A DNA stretch of 53,038 nt from CAJJDF01 sp965655625 (GTDB taxonomy: Bacteria; Bacteroidota; Bacteroidia; Flavobacteriales_D; CAJJDF01): positions 1 through 53,038 of the forward strand of contig CBFHHA010000013.1 in assembly GCA_965655625.1 (NCBI GenBank), read 5' to 3'. Under the pieces are notes generated by a model that saw only the letters and a list, made by a program, of their open reading frames with translations, was not told the DNA's origin and ran no database searches. Position 1 is the stretch's first letter. The number at the start of each line of letters is the position of its first letter. The translations under genes and the position numbers were made by a program. Of this stretch, positions 42,301 to 51,947 are shown piece by piece.

Positions 42301-44562
42301 ATGAAATTAAAATCAATTTTCTTTGTAGCCACCCTCATATTTTCCAGTTCTACACTATTCGCAACCGAAGGAATGTGGCTTCCAAATCTCATCAAAGCAC
42401 TAAACTACAGCGACATGCAATCGAAAGGATTGATGATTTCGGCAGAAGAAATTTACTCCGTAAACAACTCGAGCATGAAAGATGCTGTTGCTCATTTTAA
42501 CGGAGGTTGTACATCAGAAGTTGTTTCAAACAAGGGACTATTATTTACTAATCATCATTGCGGTTATTCTCAAATTGCGAATCACAGTACGGTAGAAAAA
42601 AACTATTTGAGAGATGGGTTTTGGGCCAAAAACTTATCGGAAGAATTGGCAAACAAAGGACTTTATGTAGATTTTATTGTGCGAATTGAAGACGTTACCT
42701 CGAAAATGCTGGGCGGAACTAAAAATGAAGGAGAATCTGAGGTAGATTTTATGAAACGAAAAAATGACAAAATCACCAAAGAATTAACAAATGGTACGGA
42801 CTACATGGCTAAAATCAAACCTTTTAATTATGGCAATAAATACTTTGCTTTTGTGATAGAAAGGTTCACCGATATTAGGCTGGTAGGTGCTCCACCATCT
42901 GCCATCGGAAAATTTGGATTTGACACCGACAATTGGGTGTGGCCAAGACATACCGGAGACTTTTCTGTTTTCAGAATATATGCCAACAAAGACAACAAAC
43001 CAGCTTCCTATGACAAAGAAAACGTGCCGTATTCACCCAAGCACTTTTTCCCTATTTCGTTAAAAGGAGTGAAAGAAGGAGATTTTTCAATGGTTTATGG
43101 GTTTCCGGGACGAACTCAACAGTTTCTTACTTCTTACGCGGTGGATCAAAAAATGAACAAAACAAATCCTGCTCGAATTGACATGAGAGAAAAATCGCTC
43201 GAAGTGATTAACTCAACCATGAAACAGAGTGAAGAATTGAGAATTAGATACGCTTCGTATCAATCGGGTGTGAGCAATGCTTGGAAAAAATGGAAGGGAG
43301 AAAATTTTGGGTTGGAAAAAGAAAAAGCGCTTGAAAAGAAAAGAAATCAAGAAGCTGTTTACACCCAACGAATTAACGACAACCCACAATTAAAGGAGCA
43401 ATTTGGAGATTTATTACCAAAACTAAAAGCTTTGTACAAAGAGAACGAACCTTATCAGGAAGCATTTGATTATTACATTGAAATGATTTATTCTGGACCA
43501 AAATCTGTGCGATACATCAATAACTTTGTGAGTGTAATTGAAAATGCAGAAAAATTAAGGGAAAAAGGAACCCTAACAAAAGAGCTTGAAAAGCTGAAGA
43601 AGAGTTACCAAGATTTTGTAGGCTATCCTACCCAAATGAAATTTGAAAAAAGAATGTGGAAAAGCTTGTATTCCACTGCCATGAAAGAAGTAAGCAAAGA
43701 TTTTCATCCTGATAACTTAATAGAAAAAGGAAATTACCAAGAAAACATGGAGTCTATTATTGATGATATGTTTGCCAAATCAATGCTGTTGAACGAAAGT
43801 AAATTGTCTAAATATTTGGAGAATCCGACAGAGAAAAACTTATCTAAAGTAAAAAAAGACAGAGGATACAGAATGGTAGAAAGTTTTTACGCTGCTTTGA
43901 GAGGAAAAGTGATTCCTTCGTATTACGCAAATGAGGATAAAATAAAGGAACTGATGAAGGAGTACTCTAGCTCGATACAGATTGTATTCCCTAGCGAAAA
44001 ATACTGGTATGACGCCAACAGCACTCTTCGAATATCATACGGACAGATAGAAGGTTCTGCACCGCGAGATGGAATGAGGTATACACATAAAACAACAGCC
44101 GAAGGAATTATGGCGAAATACATTCCTGGAAATGATGAATTTGATGTTCCGGAAAAACTTATCTCTCTTATCAAAAATAAGGATTACGGAAGGTATGCCG
44201 AAGAAGATTCAACCTTAGTGATTTGCTTTACAGGTAGTAATCACACTACTGGCGGAAACTCTGGTAGCCCCGTGATTAATGGAAATGGAGAGCTTATTGG
44301 AATTAATTTTGACCGAAGCTGGGAGAGCACAATGAGTGATGTGATGTTTAGCGAAAAACTGTGTAGAAATATTACGGTTGATATTCGATACGTACTTTTC
44401 GTGATTGATAAATATGCAGGAGCTTCTTATTTAATTGAAGAAATGAATTTAGTGGAATCGCCAAAACTAAAATTGGACCCTAAACAAACTATGAAAGAAA
44501 TAGAAGTTCCTGTTCAAAATTCGGGAGTGCTTCAATCAATTAAGAAACAACTAGCTCCATAA
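42301..44562 (+). CDS. S46 family dipeptidyl-peptidase, DPP11-like
   Basis: 753 residues. Signal peptide (1-21) for periplasmic export. S46 enzymes remove N-terminal dipeptides. The catalytic His lies in TNHHCGY (H85), Asp probably in HTGDFSVF (D220), and Ser in GGNSGSP (S654). Eighteen residues after the Ser is R672 (INFDRSWE). In the Porphyromonas DPP11 enzyme the equivalent Arg673 fixes preference for acidic P1 residues, while DPP7 has Gly there; the matching spacing (655 to 673) supports a DPP11-type specificity for Asp/Glu. The stop overlaps the thioesterase start by one base. Confidence 0.9.
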   Translation: MKLKSIFFVATLIFSSSTLFATEGMWLPNLIKALNYSDMQSKGLMISAEEIYSVNNSSMKDAVAHFNGGCTSEVVSNKGLLFTNHHCGYSQIANHSTVEKNYLRDGFWAKNLSEELANKGLYVDFIVRIEDVTSKMLGGTKNEGESEVDFMKRKNDKITKELTNGTDYMAKIKPFNYGNKYFAFVIERFTDIRLVGAPPSAIGKFGFDTDNWVWPRHTGDFSVFRIYANKDNKPASYDKENVPYSPKHFFPISLKGVKEGDFSMVYGFPGRTQQFLTSYAVDQKMNKTNPARIDMREKSLEVINSTMKQSEELRIRYASYQSGVSNAWKKWKGENFGLEKEKALEKKRNQEAVYTQRINDNPQLKEQFGDLLPKLKALYKENEPYQEAFDYYIEMIYSGPKSVRYINNFVSVIENAEKLREKGTLTKELEKLKKSYQDFVGYPTQMKFEKRMWKSLYSTAMKEVSKDFHPDNLIEKGNYQENMESIIDDMFAKSMLLNESKLSKYLENPTEKNLSKVKKDRGYRMVESFYAALRGKVIPSYYANEDKIKELMKEYSSSIQIVFPSEKYWYDANSTLRISYGQIEGSAPRDGMRYTHKTTAEGIMAKYIPGNDEFDVPEKLISLIKNKDYGRYAEEDSTLVICFTGSNHTTGGNSGSPVINGNGELIGINFDRSWESTMSDVMFSEKLCRNITVDIRYVLFVIDKYAGASYLIEEMNLVESPKLKLDPKQTMKEIEVPVQNSGVLQSIKKQLAP

Positions 44563-44975
44563 TGAGTAAAGCCAACGAAATCATAGATAAAATGTTTTTG
44601 AACGATCCTTTTAGTCAATGGCTAGGAGTTGAGAGAATTGAGGAAGAACCGGGTTCTGTTGTTTTGCAATTGATTGTAAAAGAAGAAATGCTCAATGGAT
44701 TTGGAATAGCGCACGGAGGAATCACTTATTCTTTGGCAGACAGCGCTTTGGCTTTTTCTGCAAACGGGCACGGCATTCAATCTGTCTCCATTGAAACTTC
44801 AATTTCGCATACCAAAGCTGTAAAACTGGGTGACGTGCTGAGAACAAAAGTAACGGAAGAAAATCTGACAAAAAAAATAGGAATTTACTCTATTTCAATC
44901 CTCAACCAAGAAAACGAAAAAGTAGCTTTATTCAAAGGAACTGTGTTCCGTACAGGAAAAGAATGGGAAATTTAG
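44562..44975 (+). CDS. PaaI-type hotdog thioesterase
   Basis: 137 residues. Hotdog fold with the motif NGFGIAHGGITYSLADSALAFSANG, whose HGG and Asp fit the PaaI/4HBT active site; these enzymes cleave acyl- or aryl-CoA thioesters. The ATG overlaps the S46 peptidase stop by one base (TAATG), so it is translationally coupled to it. Its 3' end overlaps the convergent NhaC gene by four bases. No phenylacetate genes are nearby, so the substrate is open. Confidence 0.85.
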   Translation: MSKANEIIDKMFLNDPFSQWLGVERIEEEPGSVVLQLIVKEEMLNGFGIAHGGITYSLADSALAFSANGHGIQSVSIETSISHTKAVKLGDVLRTKVTEENLTKKIGIYSISILNQENEKVALFKGTVFRTGKEWEI

Positions 44976-46387
44976 AATTTTTTCCGTCTTATTTTTATTT
45001 TAAAATAAGCAAAAAGCAGCGTAACTATCGGACTAAGCCAATTAAAAATAGCAAAGACAAAATACTCTCCTACCCCAACTCCCAGAACGCTACTCTGATA
45101 AGCACCGCAGGTGTTCCAGGGGACAAGCACAGAGGTTACAGTTCCCGAATCTTCTAATGTTCTACTGAGATTCTCGGGAGCCAATCCTCTTTTTTGGAAG
45201 GCACTTTTATACATTTTACCCGGAATAACAATCGCCAAATATTGATCAGAGGCAATCGCATTTAATCCAATACAGCTTGCTACGGTACTAGCAAACAAAC
45301 CAAAAATAGATTTGGCTTTGGTGAGCAATACTTCGGTGATTTTGGAAAGAGCTCCAATCCCATCCATAATTCCTCCAAAAATCATGGCCGAAATAATTAA
45401 TAAGATAGTCCAGAGCATTCCCATAACCCCTTTGGAAACAAACAACTCATTGAGCATTTCGTTATTTGTTTCGATGGAATATTCGGTAAACACAACTTTT
45501 GTCATTTCCCCAACTACAGATCCAGAACCCTGGGGGGTAGCAAGAAGCGAAGGCTGAAAAATCAGCGCAAAAACTAACGCAAGTACAATACCCGCAAGCA
45601 AGGAAATCAAGGGTTTTATTTTGAATAAAATAAGGGTAACAACTGCCAACGGAACTAAAAACAACCAAGGAGAAATAGTAAAGTAAGAAGTTATGTCAAC
45701 TAATAGGCTTTCCGTTTCTGCTTCACCTGTTGATTCAGTAAAAAAACTTAATACCGTGAATACTGCAAGGGTTACACCAATACTAGGTAAAGTTGTGTAA
45801 GTCATGTATCGAATGTGGGTAAACAAATCGGTTCCTGCCATAGCTGGAGCAAGATTTGTCGTGTCGCTTAGTGGAGACATTTTGTCGCCAAAATAAGCTC
45901 CAGAAATTACCGCTCCCGCTATCATTCCAGTAGAAATTCCCATGGCAGATCCAATTCCAATCAAGGCAATTCCGACTGTTGCTGTGGTCGTCCAAGAACT
46001 ACCAGTGGCAATCGAAATGATAGCAGAAATGATCACCGAAGCAGGAAGAAATACTTCAGGACTTAAAATTGTCAATCCATAATAAACCATGGCAGGGATA
46101 ATTCCGCTAATGAGCCAAGCTCCGCTTAAAGCACCTACCAGAGCCAAAATAAAAATTGGAACCAACACACTTTTGAGATTCTCAAATATTTCAGCCCAAA
46201 TTTTTCTCAATCGTACTTTAAAAAAAATCCCCATCACAAAAGCTACTCCTCCCGAAACCAATAGTATCAGTTGATTGCTGTAAGCTCCCCACCATTCTCC
46301 TTCTTGAAACAAAATATTAATGCTTAACAATAGCATTAAAACAAAAACAGGAATGAGAGACTGAAAAAAACTGATGGATTTTGACAT
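44972..46387 (-). CDS. nhaC: NhaC-family Na+/H+ antiporter
   Basis: 471 residues from the ATG at 46387; the ATG nine bases earlier is less likely because it only adds Met-His-Cys. About eleven membrane helices. ATGSSWTTTATVGIALIGIG, SGAYFGDKMSPLSDTTNLAPA and SGTVTSVLVPWNTCGAY are NhaC landmarks. The inner-membrane antiporter expels sodium, which fits a marine or Na-dependent lifestyle. The stop overlaps the convergent thioesterase gene by four bases. Confidence 0.9.
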   Translation of the reverse strand: MSKSISFFQSLIPVFVLMLLLSINILFQEGEWWGAYSNQLILLVSGGVAFVMGIFFKVRLRKIWAEIFENLKSVLVPIFILALVGALSGAWLISGIIPAMVYYGLTILSPEVFLPASVIISAIISIATGSSWTTTATVGIALIGIGSAMGISTGMIAGAVISGAYFGDKMSPLSDTTNLAPAMAGTDLFTHIRYMTYTTLPSIGVTLAVFTVLSFFTESTGEAETESLLVDITSYFTISPWLFLVPLAVVTLILFKIKPLISLLAGIVLALVFALIFQPSLLATPQGSGSVVGEMTKVVFTEYSIETNNEMLNELFVSKGVMGMLWTILLIISAMIFGGIMDGIGALSKITEVLLTKAKSIFGLFASTVASCIGLNAIASDQYLAIVIPGKMYKSAFQKRGLAPENLSRTLEDSGTVTSVLVPWNTCGAYQSSVLGVGVGEYFVFAIFNWLSPIVTLLFAYFKIKIRRKKF

Positions 46388-46572
46388 ACAATGCATTTAG
46401 ATGAAGGATAAAGGTAACTTATTGGTGAAAGATATAAAAATCTTGTATGAATGACCCCTCTTGATTTACCTTAAGATTTAGAACATTTCACTATTCATGA
46501 AAAAACTATTCCAATATTATCCAGGTAGTTCTGAAAAAGTTAACAAAAAATTTTTAGTTAGAATCACTTTCG

Positions 46573-46603
46573 TTTGGATTCACTACAGATTTTGGTATAT
46601 TTC
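46573..46603 (+). promoter_or_regulatory. Putative promoter of the GH3 gene
   Basis: TTTG (46573-46576), 19 bases, then TATATTTC (46596-46603), one mismatch from TAnnTTTG. The predicted start near 46610 is about 22 bases before the TTG at 46632 that I take as the GH3 start, and downstream of the alternative ATG at 46497. Confidence 0.42.
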
Positions 46604-46631
46604 AAGTCTAAAACTATTAAGAATTCATACG

Positions 46632-48164
46632 TTGGCAGTTAAAGGAAATATATTACAAAGTGTTCTCAAAAGAACCACCAAAATCGGGACAAAAAAAGAA
46701 ATCAAGTCTCCTATTCAACTTCAAACAAGAGCTTTAAAAAGACTCTTGAGAAGAGCAAAAGACACTGAATTTGGAAAACGATACAGGTTTCATAAAATCT
46801 TGAGTTCAGAAGATCCAATAGCTACTTACCAGCGTTTTGTGCCCATCTTTGATTATGACCAGATGTACGAATCTTGGTGGAAAAAAACAATAGCAGGAGG
46901 TGAAGATATTTCTTGGCCAGGCATTGTGAATAAATTTGCCTTAAGTTCGGGAACCTCTGGCAGTGCAAGTAAACAGATTCCTGTTTCTAGATCACAGCTC
47001 CGAAAAATAAGAAGAGCCAGTCTCAAGCAAATTCAATATTTGAACAACTTTGGTTTCGAAAAAGAATTTTACGACACTTATATTCTTGGGATTGGCGGAT
47101 CGACTTCCCTAACCAAAATTGACAAAAGAAAAGAAGGAGATTTGAGTGGGATAATCAATGCGAATCTTCCGGGATTTATGAATGTTATTTACAAACCCGA
47201 AAAAGATATTACCGACATAAAAGATTGGGACACAAAAATTGAAAAAATGGTGGAACAAGCGCCCAATTGGAACATTGGTATTATTGCAGGAATACCTTCA
47301 TGGATTCAAATTTTATTAGAAAAAATTATTGCTCGATATGAGCTAAATTCCATCCACGATATTTGGCCAAATTTTAGCGTATTGGTTCATGGTGGAGTTG
47401 CTTTTGGGCCATACAAAGAGAATTTTGAAAAATTACTCGGTAAAAAAGTAGAGTACATGGAGACGTACCTTGCTTCTGAAGGATTTATGGCGATTAGCTC
47501 GGGAAATGGAACACCGCTCAAACTTTTGCTCAACAACGGAATCTTTTTTGAATTCATTCCTTTTACCGATCAAAATTTTAATCAAGATGGAGAATTGGTG
47601 AGTTATCCGGAAATTTTGACTGTAGAAGAGGTTGAAGAAAACCAGCAATATGCCATAGTACTTTCTACTTGCTCAGGATCGTGGAGATATATTTTGGGTG
47701 ATACCATTCAGTTTATTAATAAAGAAAATGCCGAAATCATAATTACGGGGAGAACCAAACACTACCTCACCATTTGCGGAGAGCACCTCTCGGTTGACAA
47801 CATGAATAAAGCACTGGAAATCACCTGTAAAGAGCTACAAATAAAAGTGCCTGAATTCTGTGTAACTGCCTTTGCTTACGAAAATTTATTTGCTCACAAA
47901 TGGTACGTTGGATGCGATGATAAGTTCGACAAAGAAACATTTAAAAAGACGCTCGACAGACACTTAGCGAACTTGAACGATGACTACGCAACTGAGAGAA
48001 CTTCTGCGCTCAAGGAAGTGTTCATTGAGCAGCTGCCAGTAACTAAATTCTATGATTTCCTGGATCGCATCGGTAAAAAAGGAGCCCAAGTAAAATTCCC
48101 TCGAGTTATCAAAGGAGAACTACACAAAAAGTGGGAAAATTTCCTAAATTTGCCTAATGTTTGA
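46632..48164 (+). CDS. GH3 auxin-responsive-promoter family protein (acyl-adenylate-forming)
   Basis: 510 residues if started at the TTG at 46632 ((M)AVKGNILQSVLKRTTKI), which aligns with the usual start of bacterial GH3 proteins; the ATG at 46497 would add 45 residues with no family likeness. ATP-binding motif SSGTSGSASKQIPVS, then CSGSWRYILGDTI and TGRTKHYLTICGEHLS match the adenylate-forming GH3 fold. Plant members conjugate amino acids to hormones; the bacterial substrate is unknown. It overlaps the LysE-type gene by eight bases. Confidence 0.88.
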   Translation: MAVKGNILQSVLKRTTKIGTKKEIKSPIQLQTRALKRLLRRAKDTEFGKRYRFHKILSSEDPIATYQRFVPIFDYDQMYESWWKKTIAGGEDISWPGIVNKFALSSGTSGSASKQIPVSRSQLRKIRRASLKQIQYLNNFGFEKEFYDTYILGIGGSTSLTKIDKRKEGDLSGIINANLPGFMNVIYKPEKDITDIKDWDTKIEKMVEQAPNWNIGIIAGIPSWIQILLEKIIARYELNSIHDIWPNFSVLVHGGVAFGPYKENFEKLLGKKVEYMETYLASEGFMAISSGNGTPLKLLLNNGIFFEFIPFTDQNFNQDGELVSYPEILTVEEVEENQQYAIVLSTCSGSWRYILGDTIQFINKENAEIIITGRTKHYLTICGEHLSVDNMNKALEITCKELQIKVPEFCVTAFAYENLFAHKWYVGCDDKFDKETFKKTLDRHLANLNDDYATERTSALKEVFIEQLPVTKFYDFLDRIGKKGAQVKFPRVIKGELHKKWENFLNLPNV

Positions 48165-48897
48165 CCTCATTACCACAGCTATAATTTTAGGCTTTGTACT
48201 AAGTTTTTCTCTTGGCCCAGTATTTTTTGAATTAATCAATACAAGCTTAAGAAAAGGCTTTAAAGCTGCCATCCTCATGGAAATTGGAGTGCTCTTGAGT
48301 GACATAATTTACCTGTTTTTAGCACTTTTTAGTGCTTCCAAAGCACTGGAATATTTGAACAAGTACTCTTGGATTAATTATGTATTTGGAGGGGTATTTG
48401 TGTTATTCGGGATATTTTCCATTATCAAAAACCTAAAACCACCTAAAGTTCAATTTAATTCGCAAAACGATTACACAGACAACGAATTGGAGAATCAGTT
48501 GCTCGATAATTTGGAATCGCTTAAAATTTCTGAAAACATCAAGGTAAATTATATTAGAAACTTAATGAAAGGTATCGCCCTAAATTCATTAAACCCCTCT
48601 GTCTTGGTTTTTTGGATTGTGGTGTGTACTTCGAGTATAAAAAAACTGCATCTTGATAATCAAGGAATTTTTATTTTCTTTTCGGCTACTCTGGGGATGA
48701 TGTTTTTTGTTGATATTATGAAAATTTATTTTGCCAGTAAACTTCAGCAATATATCAAACCAAAAGTACTACAAATAATAGGAATCAGCATCGGTCTCAT
48801 CATGCTATCCGTAGGATTATACATACTTCTTGTTGGGTTTGATTTGCCTCAAGAAGAGTTTCTTGATTCTACAACTCAACTTACTGCGGGGGAGTAG
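48157..48897 (+). CDS. LysE-type transporter
   Basis: 246 residues, about six membrane helices. The N-terminus FVLSFSLGPVFFELINTSLRKGF with a conserved Gly-Pro, and LNPSVLVFWIVV, are LysE/RhtB landmarks. A soluble loop of about 45 residues (90-135) separates the halves. It starts inside the GH3 gene with an eight-base overlap, so coupled translation is likely. Substrate is unknown; amino acids or their conjugates would be consistent with the GH3 neighbour. The 3' end overlaps the convergent small membrane gene by 17 bases. Confidence 0.82.
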   Translation: MFDLITTAIILGFVLSFSLGPVFFELINTSLRKGFKAAILMEIGVLLSDIIYLFLALFSASKALEYLNKYSWINYVFGGVFVLFGIFSIIKNLKPPKVQFNSQNDYTDNELENQLLDNLESLKISENIKVNYIRNLMKGIALNSLNPSVLVFWIVVCTSSIKKLHLDNQGIFIFFSATLGMMFFVDIMKIYFASKLQQYIKPKVLQIIGISIGLIMLSVGLYILLVGFDLPQEEFLDSTTQLTAGE

Positions 48898-49090
48898 GCA
48901 TTTCTTCTGCCTTGCATTTTTCCTCCTCAGTTGCTCCACAAAATTGGCAACTTCCATCCCCTTCTTCGTTAAACATTCTACTTGCACTAGCACAAGACTT
49001 TTCTAAATATCCTTTATTAAAAAACATTTTAATCGCCATTCCAGCTATTCCTATACCTAATAATCCGATGGCTAACAAAGCTAATTTCAT
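48881..49090 (-). CDS. Small cysteine-bearing membrane protein, NqrM-like
   Basis: 69 residues. One N-terminal membrane helix (3-24), then Cys33 (KSCASAS), Cys48, Cys51 (SCQFCG) and Cys59 (EEKC), and an acidic proline-containing tail. One helix followed by four cysteines is the layout of NqrM, which inserts iron in the Na+-NQR complex; Flavobacteriales carry a divergent group annotated only as membrane or secreted protein. No nqr genes are in the window, so this remains a family-level inference. Confidence 0.6.
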   Translation of the reverse strand: MKLALLAIGLLGIGIAGMAIKMFFNKGYLEKSCASASRMFNEEGDGSCQFCGATEEEKCKAEEMPTPPQ

Positions 49091-49126
49091 AGTCTAATTT
49101 ATTTTTATAAAGGTATGAATTTTTAA

Positions 49127-51913
49127 TTATCTTCTGCGGTAAAATTGATCCATCGGATCCTCTTTTGGTTTATCAAACTGCTTGAAAGTGTACCTAAAAT
49201 TAATCAGCGCATATCGCTGAAGCGACCGAGACCGCAATTGTTCTACGTACGTATTATTAGTCGTTACCGACAGTTGATCGTTCTGATTTAACACATCGTA
49301 CAGCCCAATGCTTATTTCTCCTTTCTTGCTTTTCAATATTTTCTTGGCAATGGAAGCATTCCACATAATGAAATTTAAGCTCAAGTTTTCTGAAAACCCA
49401 TCGTTCACTTGGTAGTTTGCTTGGGTACGAAGGATAACTTCTTTTGGCAAGGTCCAAGTTACTTTGGCTTTGTAATTTTGGGTCAAAAACATGGATTCTC
49501 CCCTGCCTCCACCATTGGTAATATCAGTAAGTGTTGCTCTTCCCGTAAGGGTAAAATCAATTTTCTTACTAATGTTACTACTCAACACTAATCCGGCCTC
49601 ATACTCAGTACTAGCCGCTAAGGTTTTAATTCCGTTGACGAGTGATGGAGTGCGTGTATAGGTAACTGCTCCGTCCAGATTCAAATTACTCTTCAGTTTT
49701 TTTACTGGCAATCCATACGAACTAAATAGTCGTAAGTTTTGGTAACCACTCAGGTTTGTGTAACTATTCAAAATTCTTCCTTTTTCCAAAAACACACCAT
49801 TTACATTACTATCCACCTGATAAAAATCAGAAGTATTGGAAATGATATTATTAGAGAAAGAATAACTCGCCATCGCAAAAAAGGTGGTTGCTTTTTTTGT
49901 ATTAGTAGCTATATAGCGACTCATTAACCGATGAGTATAGTTTTGGCCCAAGTTGCTGTTTCCTATCTGAAGCTGAAGTGGATTGGAGTTATTCAAAAAA
50001 TTCTGGAGCTGATTCACAGAAGGATCGTCAGTAGAAGTTCGGTACATCAAAAACACTTGCTTTCCTTTAGATATCGTGTATTTCATCATGGCAAAAGGCA
50101 AGATTGCTTGAAACGTATTTTGAGTTTGGGCAATTCCGGGATACACGCTTTGAGTAGATAAATCTGTTATTTGATATTTTGCGCGAATGAATGAAAATAT
50201 CTTTTTACTAAAAAATCGATACCCGACAGAATAGGATTGAGTAAAATTCTCGGAGGAGAATTGAGAAGAAAATTGAGGCAACAATTCCGAATAGGATTCT
50301 TCAATAAGCGAGTAGGCATTTGCTCTGTTATCGGTTTTTCCTTCGGTTTTTTCTGCTTCGGCATCAAAAGAAATACCTCCTTTTTTTCCAATCGGCTCTG
50401 TGTAACGAATTTTACCGCCAAAAGAATTTGTTTTGCTAATAAGACTCGACTCTTGATCCAAAGTGTCGGGAGAAGTTGTCAAATCGTTTTCTAAAGAAAA
50501 TAGGTTGCTTACACCATCACTTCCCGTCAATTGATTTGTTGCCATTACAAAAAATGACCTGCCCCGTTTTTTAAATCGGTAATTGTAAAACAATCTTGAA
50601 TTGGCATTATATCCCAATAAATCCGAATTAAAATCTCTTTTCAAATTGTTGGCTGGACTCGAACCAAAAGTAGTCAAACCATTCGTGAAAGATTCTCCGT
50701 AGTTTATTTGTAAGCTCCCATTTGTTCTGAAAGTCAATGTACTCTTCTTCGAAAACTTATGTTTCATTTGAATACTTAATTTTTGATTATCATCCTGCGT
50801 ATAAGATGAATCTGTCTCCTGATATACTTGATTCGCATCTGATTTAGAGAAATAGTTCTGTACTTTTTGTTCCAAAGCGTTGGTTTGGGTATTGTTATAA
50901 AAATAACTTCCAATGAATTCTGTTTTTCCCCAGGTGTCTTGAAAATTTATCCCACCTGCACCTGTTTGAGCTATTCCATTTTGTTGAGGCACCAAAAAAC
51001 TGTTGGCACTTGCACTTATTGCACCTCTATTTCCCCATCCTCTTTTTCCCGAGCCTGCCGTTACTCCCAATAAATCTTCAGAAGAAAAATTTTGTTGATT
51101 TACGTTGTTAAACATGCCTACAATCGAAATTCTTTGATCTCCATTAAAGATATTGTAATTCCCTCCTGCGTTGTAACGTTCGTCTGTTCCGTAGCCGGCA
51201 TACACATTTCCAAATTTACTATTTCTGTATTCTGGTTTGGTGATAATATTAATCGTTTTGGTGGTGTTTCCATCCTTGAGTCCGGTTGCTTTGCTCTCGT
51301 CACTTTCGTCATCAAATACTTGGATTTTTTGAACTACTTCTGCTGGAATGTTGCTCAAAGCAGACTTTGGATCTTGACCAAAATAAGGTTTACCATCCAC
51401 CAACACCTGTTTTACTTGTTCTCCTTGGGCACTTATGGTTCCGTTTTTATTGGTTATTCCTGGCATTTTTTCTATTAAATCTCCAGTGGTAGCGTCTTGA
51501 TTTGTTTTGTATGCACTCGAATTGTATTCCGTTGTATCTCCCTTCAACACTGCCAAAGGTTCTTTTTCCTCTACTTGCATGGTGTTTAGCTGGGTTACAG
51601 AAACCACCATTTCTTGCTTTCCCAAAAAATTTCTTGGCTCGGAAATAGAAACGGGTTTTTCAATTTTAGTAAAACCTACAGAGGTTATTATGAGCGTATA
51701 ATCTCCAAATGGAATCGAATCAAAAAAGAACAATCCTTGTTCGTTGGACGAAATTCCTTTCTTTACAGTTTTATTTTGCAAGAACACCGTAGCCCCAATT
51801 ATTGGTGTTTCTTCCTCTTTATCAATCACAATACCTCCTACCCCGGCCACTTGTGTAGAAGCCTGCAGAGCAACGAATAATAAAAAAAATAAGGTGGTAG
51901 TTTGTTTCATCAT
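49127..51913 (-). CDS. Outer-membrane beta-barrel protein with carboxypeptidase-regulatory-like and plug domains
   Basis: 928 residues (a second ATG three bases in could equally be used). Signal peptide MKQTTTLFFLLFVALQAST, then a carboxypeptidase-regulatory-like domain (GVGGIVIDKEEETPIIGATVF; DYTLIITSVGFTK), a plug-like region (TGDLIEKMPGI; VKQVLVDGKPYFGQDPK) and a large C-terminal barrel of the type 3 outer-membrane family that ends in RYTFKQF followed by a short basic tail. It resembles TonB-dependent receptors but has no SusD partner beside it. Ligand is unknown. Confidence 0.85.
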   Translation of the reverse strand: MMKQTTTLFFLLFVALQASTQVAGVGGIVIDKEEETPIIGATVFLQNKTVKKGISSNEQGLFFFDSIPFGDYTLIITSVGFTKIEKPVSISEPRNFLGKQEMVVSVTQLNTMQVEEKEPLAVLKGDTTEYNSSAYKTNQDATTGDLIEKMPGITNKNGTISAQGEQVKQVLVDGKPYFGQDPKSALSNIPAEVVQKIQVFDDESDESKATGLKDGNTTKTINIITKPEYRNSKFGNVYAGYGTDERYNAGGNYNIFNGDQRISIVGMFNNVNQQNFSSEDLLGVTAGSGKRGWGNRGAISASANSFLVPQQNGIAQTGAGGINFQDTWGKTEFIGSYFYNNTQTNALEQKVQNYFSKSDANQVYQETDSSYTQDDNQKLSIQMKHKFSKKSTLTFRTNGSLQINYGESFTNGLTTFGSSPANNLKRDFNSDLLGYNANSRLFYNYRFKKRGRSFFVMATNQLTGSDGVSNLFSLENDLTTSPDTLDQESSLISKTNSFGGKIRYTEPIGKKGGISFDAEAEKTEGKTDNRANAYSLIEESYSELLPQFSSQFSSENFTQSYSVGYRFFSKKIFSFIRAKYQITDLSTQSVYPGIAQTQNTFQAILPFAMMKYTISKGKQVFLMYRTSTDDPSVNQLQNFLNNSNPLQLQIGNSNLGQNYTHRLMSRYIATNTKKATTFFAMASYSFSNNIISNTSDFYQVDSNVNGVFLEKGRILNSYTNLSGYQNLRLFSSYGLPVKKLKSNLNLDGAVTYTRTPSLVNGIKTLAASTEYEAGLVLSSNISKKIDFTLTGRATLTDITNGGGRGESMFLTQNYKAKVTWTLPKEVILRTQANYQVNDGFSENLSLNFIMWNASIAKKILKSKKGEISIGLYDVLNQNDQLSVTTNNTYVEQLRSRSLQRYALINFRYTFKQFDKPKEDPMDQFYRRR

Positions 51914-51947
51914 ATAGCAATACTTTAGTGAGATTAATAACTTGAGA

